Assembly (NCBI GenBank): GCA_958420075.1
Contig: CATZIM010000042.1
Location: 1 to 10,402 of the forward strand
Length of the DNA stretch: 10,402 nt
From: an uncultured Clostridia bacterium
Lineage (GTDB): Bacteria; Bacillota; Clostridia; Lachnospirales; Anaerotignaceae
Direction: 5' to 3'
Shown: piece after piece, positions 1 to 5,889 of the stretch
Layout: every line of letters starts with the position of its first letter
Numbering within the stretch: position 1 is the stretch's first letter
Notes under the pieces: model-generated
Told to the model about the DNA's origin: nothing
What the model saw: only the letters and a program-made list of their open reading frames with translations
Database searches by the model: none
Position numbers and translations under genes: made by a program

Positions 1-690
1 CATGGGCAGTGTGATGCTGACCCGTTTGCATAGACGGAGCAGCTGGGCAATGATGCCGTATTCCTGTGGTGTGAAGCCGTAAAAGCCATCCAGCCAGATT
101 TCTGTATCTCCGAAAGCGGCAGAGGAAGCCAGTTTTTCTTCTAACAGGGAAAGGGTTGTGTCCCCAGTCAGATAAGTCTGAGAGAGGAATTCCTCATAGC
201 GGCGGTAGATGCTTGCCATATCCTGGCATTTATCCTGTACGCTGTGGGACAGTCCTTCCTGAGTGGACAGGGTTTCCAGCTGTTCCGGTGTGACACGGTA
301 GCGGAAAAATTCTGTGATGGTCTTTCCCAGACGGCTCACGAATCCGTTTTTGTCCATCATATGACAGAAATAAGGCAGGTCATCCTGCTGTTCCAGGAGA
401 ATTTTTTGCAATGCCATCTGTTTGCCCACATCCCCCAGTATCACGGCTCTGTTCAGTCCGTTTTTGGCAAAAAACTGGTGTGCCAGTCTGCCGAAGCTGA
501 GGACTTCCGCTGTCAGGATGCCTTTGCGCTCTGTTCGTGCTGTCAGGTCACGTTCCGCCTGAGAGGTGTACTGCTCCGGCACCAGAAAGATCTGCCGTCC
601 TTTGTGGATGGATTGGGCAGTGATGATCTCCTTCATACAGTATTCGGTTTTTCCGGTGCCTGCGGCACCAATGAGAAAACGTAATGCCAT
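1..690 (-). CDS. addB: ATP-dependent helicase/nuclease subunit B (AddB), N-terminal part, runs off the left edge
   Basis: AddB pairs with AddA to process double-strand DNA ends and load RecA, the Gram-positive counterpart of RecBCD. Only the first 230 codons are present; family members are about 1,100-1,200 residues, so the C-terminal nuclease and Fe-S cysteine region lies outside. The translation starts MALRFLIGAAGTGKTEY, giving a Walker A loop at residues 8-15 (G8, G11, G13, K14, T15). It continues with LVPEQYTSQAE near residue 42, EVLSFGRLA near 65, and LDGFYGFTPQEY near 207, all typical of AddB N-terminal domains (compare VDGFYQFTPQEF recalled from Bacillus). The ATG at 690 is chosen because GGAGGG sits 8 bases upstream and the Walker A motif begins at the usual distance. 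addA would be expected further left on the same strand. The identification is firm; the open left end only means the gene is cut by the window. Confidence 0.95.
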   Translation of the reverse strand, partial: MALRFLIGAAGTGKTEYCMKEIITAQSIHKGRQIFLVPEQYTSQAERDLTARTERKGILTAEVLSFGRLAHQFFAKNGLNRAVILGDVGKQMALQKILLEQQDDLPYFCHMMDKNGFVSRLGKTITEFFRYRVTPEQLETLSTQEGLSHSVQDKCQDMASIYRRYEEFLSQTYLTGDTTLSLLEEKLASSAAFGDTEIWLDGFYGFTPQEYGIIAQLLRLCKRVSITLPM

Positions 691-714
691 ATCTGTCCCT
701 CCTTCATTAGTTAC

Positions 715-743
715 ATGATACAAAAGGGCAGTATTTTTTGCAA
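715..743 (-). promoter_or_regulatory. Predicted sigma-A promoter of addB
   Basis: On the minus strand a -35 box TTGCAA (738-743) is followed after 17 bases by a -10 box TATCAT (715-720). This places the transcript start near 708, just ahead of the addB ribosome binding site at about 699-704, so the leader would be under 20 bases. Box scores are 4/6 and 5/6 to consensus with ideal spacing. The call is inferred from sequence only. Confidence 0.55.
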
Positions 744-765
744 GGACAAGTTCCTGGCAGGCATA

Positions 766-794
766 TCGGCAGAGGTTTTCTCATAAGGTAAGAT
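766..794 (+). promoter_or_regulatory. Weak candidate promoter for the FMN-binding-like gene
   Basis: TCGGCA (766-771) and TAAGAT (789-794) are each 4/6 to consensus and are 17 bases apart. They would start a transcript near 801, just before the GGAGGGA ribosome binding site at 808-814. No better pair is visible between addB and this gene, but the match is weak. Confidence 0.3.
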
Positions 795-823
795 AACGAT
801 ATGTTTTGGAGGGAGAAAAGAGG

Positions 824-1243
824 GTGCGGCATACAAGATTTGTAGTGGTAAAAATGCGCGAGCTTTTGAAAACAGCCCTGTTTGCAGTGCTGGGCGTTAT
901 CATTCTGGTGGGGCTCATTACCTTTTTCCTGCGTATGGGAGATAGGGAATCCGCAGGGCTTTACCGGGACGGCACTTATGAGGCAGAACTGCCGCTGGGG
1001 CAGGGGACCGCTTCCGTTTCTGTGGAAATCAAAGATGGACGCATTGCCGATGTGACCGTGACCGATGAGGCGGAAACAGTGTCTGTCATGTATCCTATGG
1101 TGGAAGATGCGGCGGAAGAGGTGGCACAGCAGGTGGTACAGAACCAGTCTGTGGAAAATATCACCGTTGCAGATACCCATACATATTCTGCACAGGCGGT
1201 GCTGGACGCGGTGAGCGCTTGTCTGGAAGATGCGGCAAAATGA
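824..1243 (+). CDS. Membrane-anchored FMN-binding-domain-like protein
   Basis: The 139-residue product has a short basic N-terminus, one hydrophobic segment at about residues 16-36, and a C-terminal domain at about 47-135 resembling the FMN_bind family (PF04205). It opens with LYRDGTYEAELPLG, then VSVEIKDGRIADVTVTDEAET, and ends with YSAQAVLDAVSACLEDA, the usual order in that family. Members with SGAT-type motifs carry covalent FMN on the threonine and pass electrons outside the membrane. Here the matching stretch is DTHTYSAQA (117-125): the threonine (T120) is present but the S-G-A before it is replaced, so flavin loading is doubtful. GTG at 824 is chosen because GGAGG at 808-812 lies 11 bases upstream; ATG at 854 is in frame but has a poor ribosome site and would leave little before the hydrophobic helix. 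The gene is a single transcription unit ended by the hairpin at 1257-1290. Confidence 0.72.
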   Translation: MRHTRFVVVKMRELLKTALFAVLGVIILVGLITFFLRMGDRESAGLYRDGTYEAELPLGQGTASVSVEIKDGRIADVTVTDEAETVSVMYPMVEDAAEEVAQQVVQNQSVENITVADTHTYSAQAVLDAVSACLEDAAK

Positions 1244-1256
1244 AGGAAAAGCAGAA

Positions 1257-1290
1257 AGAAGATGCCTGTTTTGAGGGCATCTTTTTTTCC
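1257..1290 (+). terminator. Rho-independent terminator of the FMN-binding-like gene
   Basis: AAGATGCC (1259-1266) pairs perfectly with GGCATCTT (1276-1283) across a 9-base loop, with further A-U pairs at the base and a run of seven T at 1282-1288. It lies 15 bases after the stop codon. Confidence 0.88.
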
Positions 1291-1339
1291 TTTTGCGAAA
1301 AAATAAACAAAATCTTAATATTTGATTTTTCGTTTTTAG

Positions 1340-1368
1340 TAGATAGGACGGCTTTCCGATGGTATAAT
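1340..1368 (+). promoter_or_regulatory. Predicted promoter of the lipoprotein gene, extended -10
   Basis: A perfect TATAAT at 1363-1368 is preceded by TGG (1360-1362), an extended -10 element, and by TAGATA (1340-1345, 4/6 to TTGACA) at 17 bases. The start of transcription would be near 1375, leaving a leader of roughly 80 bases that contains the inverted repeat at 1382-1408. Confidence 0.68.
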
Positions 1369-1381
1369 GAAAAGTAAGTTG

Positions 1382-1408
1382 ACACAAGAAAAGATGTCTT
1401 TTTGGTGT
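1382..1408 (+). repeat. Imperfect inverted repeat in the lipoprotein gene leader
   Basis: The sequence from ACAC (1382-1385) through AAAAGA-TG-TCTTTT to GGTGT (1404-1408) is a near palindrome centred at about 1395. It lies just after the predicted transcript start, so it could be an operator or a small leader hairpin. A TTGACA at 1379-1384 overlaps its left edge but has no -10 partner. Confidence 0.4.
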
Positions 1409-1458
1409 GGACTTTTTCTGTTTCGATAGTTTTGCGGAAAAACGAAGGAGGAGTATGT

Positions 1459-2991
1459 ATGAGAAGAAAGTTAGCGGCAGTATTGTGCACACTGCTGTGT
1501 CTGACTGCTTTTACAGGGTGTTCCGCTGATGAAGTGGGCTACCTGCAGATGAGTGTAGACATGATGAAAGGCATGGAAGTCAGTGAAACAACAGGGGAAG
1601 CTGAAATCACACTGGACTTTGACGCCATGAAAACATTTGCGGCAGATGCGATGCTGGCAAGCGGCATGACACAGGAAGATGTAGACACAGCTATGGCTGG
1701 TATGACTGATTTTGACGGCAAAAAGAATGTAAAACTGGAATATACCATGCTGATGAATATGGATGATATGTCCTTTATGTTTGACGTGGACGCAACATAT
1801 AAAAATCAGGAATATTCTTTCGGCAGATGGTATTACGGTGCGAAAGATGGCATGTATATCTCCACAGAAACTGTATGGAGCGCATACCGTTTGATGCAGG
1901 ATATGACAGATGTAGATACAGACAGCTATTTCTTCAGCGATGCATTCGCGCAGGAATTCAAATCCATGCTGGATCGTGACCAGTATATCTGCATTCTGGA
2001 TATGAAAGAAGATCTGGGTCTGACACAGGAAGAACTGGATGCGCTGATCCCCAGCGGCTATGACAGCTTGTATGATGCAGCCATCAACATGTATAAAGAT
2101 GGTTTCAGCGGCTTCAGCACAGGTATGGTAACAAGAATCCAGAATGGCTATCAGATTGAAGCAACTGGCACAGAAGTAGGTCAGATGCTGGTTTCTCTGC
2201 TGGACTATATGGCACAGAATCCTGAACCTGTCATCAATGCACTGGAAGAATACCTGAAAGTGACTATGCAGGCAAGCGGCGCTACAGAAGCGGAAATTGC
2301 AGACCTGACAAGCTCTATGCAGGCAGCAAGAGATGATGTGGAAGCATTCCGCACCGTACTGGCTGATGTGAAAGACGCAGTGGAAACAGGCATGCAGAAT
2401 GAAACCGTTGCAGCACTGCTGGCTGGCTTCCATTACACAGCAGAAGTTACAAAAGTAAATGACAGATACTATGGCAGTGAAGACTACCAGATGGCATACA
2501 AAGGAAGCACTATGTGTGCAATCACTTCTTCCACACGCACAGAGGAAGCAAGAGGCTCCGTGGTATTCCCTTCCATCAGTGTAAGACCTGATGCCATCAC
2601 AACAGAACTGGAAACACTGACAGATAAATACAATCCTGTAACAGGTGTCAGCGCAACATGGTACTATGACGAACCTACTGCATTCCTGACAGAAGAACGT
2701 GCAGAACCTGTTTACTGGGGCGGCAGCGTTTCTCCTATCGTAGAATATGTGGTACAGGACGGCAGAATTTACCTGCCTCTGCGCAGCATCTGCGATATGC
2801 TGGGTGAAACTGTAACATGGGATCAGGCAACCAAGACAGCATCTGTTGTGCAGGGTGAAACTGTGATCCCTATGGACAGCATTCTGGTTGACAGCACATC
2901 CTACATTGGCGTACGCGGCTTTGAAGCACTGGGCTATCAGGTAACTTACACCAATACAGATGGACAGCATGTAGCAACCATCGTAAAATAA
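1459..2991 (+). CDS. Lipoprotein with C-terminal copper-amine-oxidase-like stalk domain
   Basis: A 510-residue secreted lipoprotein of unknown function. The N-terminus is a lipoprotein signal: basic MRRK, a hydrophobic stretch, then a lipobox ending FTGC, with C21 as the lipidated cysteine. The ATG at 1459 is chosen for this signal and for GGAGG 7 bases upstream; an out-of-frame ATG at 1455 overlaps it. The long middle (about 25-415) is acidic and helical with no family I can name; residues 31-107 contain 14 methionines. The last 95 residues (416-510) look like a stalk domain of the Cu_amine_oxidN1 type (PF07833), with GRIYLPLR (435-442), MLGE and VTWD (452-455), TKTA, and a second half-repeat starting YIGVRGFEALGY. 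In Bacillota this domain is a surface module, not an oxidase. The gene is monocistronic, with its own promoter and terminator. The lipoprotein and stalk calls are well supported; its role is unknown. Confidence 0.85.
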   Translation: MRRKLAAVLCTLLCLTAFTGCSADEVGYLQMSVDMMKGMEVSETTGEAEITLDFDAMKTFAADAMLASGMTQEDVDTAMAGMTDFDGKKNVKLEYTMLMNMDDMSFMFDVDATYKNQEYSFGRWYYGAKDGMYISTETVWSAYRLMQDMTDVDTDSYFFSDAFAQEFKSMLDRDQYICILDMKEDLGLTQEELDALIPSGYDSLYDAAINMYKDGFSGFSTGMVTRIQNGYQIEATGTEVGQMLVSLLDYMAQNPEPVINALEEYLKVTMQASGATEAEIADLTSSMQAARDDVEAFRTVLADVKDAVETGMQNETVAALLAGFHYTAEVTKVNDRYYGSEDYQMAYKGSTMCAITSSTRTEEARGSVVFPSISVRPDAITTELETLTDKYNPVTGVSATWYYDEPTAFLTEERAEPVYWGGSVSPIVEYVVQDGRIYLPLRSICDMLGETVTWDQATKTASVVQGETVIPMDSILVDSTSYIGVRGFEALGYQVTYTNTDGQHVATIVK

Positions 2992-3047
2992 GCAATCCGC
3001 AATTTTGAGATAAAAGTTTGAGAAAAAGAAACAGAAAAGCAAAATAA

Positions 3048-3090
3048 AAAACAGAGTGTCCTCTGCAAAGAGGATGCTCTGTTTTTTTGT
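3048..3090. terminator. Bidirectional terminator between the convergent lipoprotein and PHP genes
   Basis: AACAGAG (3050-3056) pairs with CTCTGTT (3077-3083), and TCCTCT (3059-3064) pairs with AGAGGA (3069-3074). The stems are separated by a symmetric TG/TG internal loop and capped by GCAA, a GNRA-type tetraloop. The + strand has seven T at 3082-3088; on the minus strand the A-rich stretch 3041-3051 gives a U-rich tail, so it can end both transcripts. Confidence 0.88.
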
Positions 3091-3100
3091 TCCGATAAAA

Positions 3101-3955
3101 TCAGCGGCAGCGGGTGCGCAGGTCTTCCCAGTAAGTATAAGGAATCTGCAAATTGCCCATGCCTTTGCCCAGTCGGATGTCAGGCTTGTTTTCTCCATGG
3201 AAGTCACTGCCGCCGGAAGGAAGCAGACCCAAAGTGCGGGCAATTTTCTCCACGGCTTTTGTCTGGGCTGGCGTATAGGTGGAGTAGCGGCATTCGATGC
3301 CGTCCAGACCGAAGGGAATCAATTCTTTGCAGAGGGTTTCCACTTGGGTCATGTCCAAGTCGTATAGGGTAGGATGTGCCAGAACAGCGGCACCGCCGGC
3401 GTTTTTGATGGCTTCAATACAGCCTTTTGGTGTGAGGAACTGCCGTTCCACATAGCCGGGGCAGCCGGGAGAGAGATATTTGGAAAAGGCTTCTTTTCGG
3501 TCTTTGATGAGTTTCTTTTCCAGCAGCACATTGGCAAAATGGGCACGGGTGATGATCTCGCCGCCGGCGTTGTGGGCAACTTCTTCCAGAGAAACCGGCA
3601 GACCGATGGCAGTGAGTTGTTTTGCCATGCGTTCGTTTCGGTCGTCACGGCTTTGCCGGATTTCTTCCAGCTTTTCCAGCAGCATAGGGTCATGGCGGTC
3701 AAAGCCAAGACCGACAATGTGGATTTCCGGGCGATGGAAGCCTTCATAAAGAGCGGCAAACTCAATGCCGCAGATGGTTTCCACGCCGTGTTTTTCTCCG
3801 GCTTCCAGAAACAGTTCCAGACCGTCTATGGTATCGTGGTCGGTGAGGGCAATGGCGGAAAGCCCCTGCTTTTTGGCAAGGATCACCAGCCCTTCCGGGG
3901 AAAATGTACCGTCGGAGCACTAAGAATGGGTATGTAAATCAATGGTTTTGCACAT
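3101..3955 (-). pseudogene. PHP-domain metal-dependent phosphatase (YciV-type) with an in-frame TAG at codon 12
   Basis: This family (COG0613) hydrolyses small phosphorylated nucleotides or RNA 5' ends using a multi-metal site. Reading from ATG 3955 (AGGAAG 7 bases upstream) gives MCKTIDLHTHS, then TAG (3920-3922), then CSDGTFSPEGLVILAKK in the same frame. The frame stays open to TGA at 3101, 284 codons in all. Metal-ligand motifs are otherwise present: H8/H10, TDHD (38-41), E65, H79, RAH (137-139), LAHP with H194, and SDFH with D251/H253. Only the amber codon breaks the gene. The longest stop-free product would begin at GTG 3886 and would lose the H-x-H motif, so it should be inactive. I call it a probable pseudogene by point nonsense mutation. 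Sequencing error, readthrough or suppression are alternatives; TAG appears to act as a normal stop in trkA here. It is transcribed towards the lipoprotein gene and shares its terminator. Confidence 0.82.
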
Positions 3956-3976
3956 AGTATCACTTCCTTTTGTATC

Positions 3977-3985
3977 AGTATATCA
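3977..3985 (-). promoter_or_regulatory. Predicted extended -10 promoter of the PHP gene
   Basis: On the minus strand TGA-TATACT reads from 3985 to 3977, an extended -10 with 5/6 match to TATAAT. No good -35 is seen at 16-18 bases, as expected for extended -10 promoters. It lies 21 bases before the ATG at 3955, so the start of transcription would be near 3970 with a very short leader. Confidence 0.5.
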
Positions 3986-4042
3986 TAAGCGGGGGAAAAG
4001 TCCCATAAAATAAATCAGATACAGAAAAAGGAGTGAAAATCA

Positions 4043-4459
4043 TTGAAGTTTTGCAGAAAAGAAAAACAGGACTGCTGTCAGGCAGAACAGGGAGGCAGCA
4101 AAGGGCTTTGTCTTTTGAAAGGAATGGCAGTGGCGTTGGCAGTAAGCTGCATTTTTTTCATTGCTTATGGCATTGTGCTGACCTATACATCCTTGGCAGA
4201 AAGTACCATCCCCATTGCCGCTCTGTGCTGTACGGCATTATCCGCGGGGATCGCTGGTTTTGACTGGGCGAAATGCATCAAACGCCGGGGGCTCATCTGG
4301 GGGCTTCTGGCAGGGTTGGTATACGGTCTTTTGCTGTGGGTAATCACCAGTTTTGGCAGCGGAGATTTTGCCCTGCACACCACTTTCTGGCGTATGATGG
4401 CAGTGGCTCTGGCTGGCGGCGCCGCCGGCGGACTGATGGGCATACACAAAATTTCTTGA
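4043..4459 (+). CDS. TIGR04086-family membrane protein
   Basis: A 138-residue protein with four predicted membrane helices at about residues 27-49, 54-74, 83-103 and 117-135. It matches the TIGR04086 family (YrzE-like) in length, helix layout and the small-residue last helix with GGAAGGLMG (125-133). A basic KRRGLIWGLLAGLVYG stretch between helices 2 and 3 is also typical. The function is not established; in Clostridia the family is usually found beside Sec accessory genes such as yajC and secD/secF, as here. The start TTG at 4043 is chosen because GGAG (4030-4033) is 9 bases upstream; the overlapping GTG at 4033 in another frame sits on that site and gives only a short frame. The N-terminus before the first helix carries three cysteines (C4, C11, C12), which is unusual, though nothing shows that they bind metal. 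No clear terminator follows, so some readthrough into secD is possible. Confidence 0.8.
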   Translation: MKFCRKEKQDCCQAEQGGSKGLCLLKGMAVALAVSCIFFIAYGIVLTYTSLAESTIPIAALCCTALSAGIAGFDWAKCIKRRGLIWGLLAGLVYGLLLWVITSFGSGDFALHTTFWRMMAVALAGGAAGGLMGIHKIS

Positions 4460-4487
4460 AAAATACATCATTTCATGATATTTCATC

Positions 4488-4516
4488 TTTGCATCTCTCA
4501 TATTTTGTGCTATACT
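4488..4516 (+). promoter_or_regulatory. Predicted promoter of secDF, extended -10
   Basis: TATACT (4511-4516) is preceded by TGC (4508-4510), an extended -10, and by TTTGCA (4488-4493, 4/6) at 17 bases. The start would be near 4523, immediately ahead of the leader hairpin. Two TTTCAT copies at 4471 and 4481, exactly 10 bases apart, lie against the upstream edge of the -35 box. Confidence 0.62.
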
Positions 4517-4527
4517 ATCAAAATAAT

Positions 4528-4586
4528 AAAAGAAGAACGGTTTTTCTTTTTTCAGGGGCGAATAAAGGAAGAACCGTCTTTCTTTT
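4528..4586 (+). promoter_or_regulatory. Long hairpin in the secD leader, built of two related half-palindromic repeats
   Basis: Bases 4528-4550 pair with 4564-4586 over 23 positions with one A-C mismatch and a few G-U pairs, closing a 13-base loop. The same arms are also direct repeats: 4532-4550 and 4568-4586 share 17 of 19 bases (GAAGAACSGTYTTTCTTTT). It begins about five bases after the predicted transcript start and ends about 40 bases before the secD ribosome site. No T-run follows, so it is not a simple terminator. It could be an RNA stability or attenuation element, or a pair of operators. Confidence 0.6.
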
Positions 4587-4637
4587 GGAAAAAAACAGTT
4601 TCGCCAGTTTTGACGGACGGAAAGCAGGAGGAGAAAG

Positions 4638-5876
4638 ATGAAAGCAAGAGGAAGAATCATGCTGGTGATTATGCTTGTCATCGCTGCGGCTTTGAGCTTT
4701 GTTTCCTACCAGGGGATCGGGGAAGGAAAAACACTCAGCGCCGGCAACATCAAGCAGGGCCTTGACCTGAGTGGTGGTGTGTATATCGTATACGAAGCGG
4801 ACAAGGAAGATGTCACAGCAGAAGAAATGCAGGCGGCTGTTTCTTTGATCCAGGGGCGTATGGACTGGAACGGTTGGACAGAAGCAGAAGTTGCCCAGGA
4901 AGGCACAAATCGTATCCGTGTGGATATTCCCGGTGTGGAAAACGCGGAAGAAGCCATTCGTGAAATTGGACAAACTGCGCAGTTGTCCTTTGTGGATGAA
5001 ACAGGCAAAGTGTTGCTGACAGGTGATATGGTAGCTGACGCTACCAAACAGGTAGGCGCTACCCAAAAGGGCGGCAATGCAGAACCTTATGTTGCACTGA
5101 AATTCAATGACGAAGGCAAACAGCTTTTCGCAGAAGCAACAGAAGCAAATATCGGCAAGCCTATTTATATTGTGATGGACGGCGAAGTCATCAGTGCGCC
5201 TATGGTACAGTCTGCCATTACCACTGGGGAAGCATCCATCACAGGTAATTTCACAGGGGAATCCGCCGAAGAACTGGCATCCCTCATTCGTGCCGGCTCT
5301 CTGCCTTTTAACCTGAACGTGATCCAGATGAAGAATGTAGGTGCAAGACTGGGTGCAGACGCATTGGCAACAGGCGTAAAAGCAGGTGCCATCGGTCTGG
5401 CACTGGTACTGATCTTCATGCTGGTGGTTTATAAAGTGCTGGGCTTTGCAGCAGACCTTGCGCTGATCATTTATGTAGGTCTGGAACTGATTCTGCTCAA
5501 TGCCTTTAACATTACGCTGACATTGCCAGGTATCGCGGGTATCATCCTTTCTGTAGGTATGGCAGTAGACGCCAATGTCGTTATCTTTGAACGTCTGAAA
5601 GAAGAACTGGTACAGGGCAAAACACTTCGTGTTGCCATCAAAAACGGGTTCTCCCGTGCGCTGCCTGCCATCCTGGACGGCAACGTGACTACACTGATCG
5701 CAGCAGTGGTGCTGTTCTTCCTTGGCTCTGGTACGGTCAAAGGCTTTGCGACCACATTGATCATGGGTATCATCATTTCCATGTTCACAGCTCTGGTGGT
5801 AACAAGACTGATCGTAAACGGCTTGATGCAGGGCGGATGCAGCAACCCGAAGTATTATGGTATGCGCAGTAAGTAA
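4638..5876 (+). CDS. secD: Protein translocase subunit SecD
   Basis: SecD and SecF form a membrane complex that uses the ion gradient to help pull proteins through SecYEG. The 412-residue product has a first membrane helix (about 7-24), then GLDLSGG (41-47), an extracytoplasmic P1-like domain that is short as usual in Bacillota, and KPIYIVMDGEVISAPMV (174-190). The five C-terminal helices (about 246-395) include SVGMAVDANVVIFERLKEE with D311, the position matching the proton-relay aspartate of Thermus SecDF. GSGTVKGFATTLIMGI in the last part is also typical. ATG 4638 is preceded by AGGAGGAG 7 bases upstream and begins a normal signal-anchor. secF follows after 13 bases. Expression probably starts at the promoter ending at 4516, with the leader hairpin between. 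The identification is secure. Confidence 0.97.
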   Translation: MKARGRIMLVIMLVIAAALSFVSYQGIGEGKTLSAGNIKQGLDLSGGVYIVYEADKEDVTAEEMQAAVSLIQGRMDWNGWTEAEVAQEGTNRIRVDIPGVENAEEAIREIGQTAQLSFVDETGKVLLTGDMVADATKQVGATQKGGNAEPYVALKFNDEGKQLFAEATEANIGKPIYIVMDGEVISAPMVQSAITTGEASITGNFTGESAEELASLIRAGSLPFNLNVIQMKNVGARLGADALATGVKAGAIGLALVLIFMLVVYKVLGFAADLALIIYVGLELILLNAFNITLTLPGIAGIILSVGMAVDANVVIFERLKEELVQGKTLRVAIKNGFSRALPAILDGNVTTLIAAVVLFFLGSGTVKGFATTLIMGIIISMFTALVVTRLIVNGLMQGGCSNPKYYGMRSK

Positions 5877-5889
5877 GGAGGCGGAGCAG

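Noticed and set aside
244..684. 146-codon plus-strand frame at the left edge
   Set aside because: It is antisense to addB, whose minus-strand translation shows a Walker A loop and conserved AddB motifs.
1379..1384. Perfect TTGACA as a -35 box for the lipoprotein gene
   Set aside because: No -10-like hexamer lies 15-19 bases downstream; the TATAAT at 1363 with TG extension is a far better promoter.
1471..3243. Very long open frame on the minus strand (590 codons) opposite the lipoprotein gene
   Set aside because: It is the antisense of a clear coding gene, rich in Cys, His and Phe, has no ribosome site at its start, and crosses the bidirectional terminator.
3920..3922. Pyrrolysine or other programmed decoding of the amber codon
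   Set aside because: No known Pyl-containing PHP family, no suppressor tRNA in the window, and trkA ends at a normal position with TAG; kept only as a test in the finding.
4475..4765. 96-codon plus-strand frame across the secD leader and start
   Set aside because: No ribosome site, begins upstream of the promoter -10 box, and overlaps secD in another frame; low-complexity translation of the A/T repeats.
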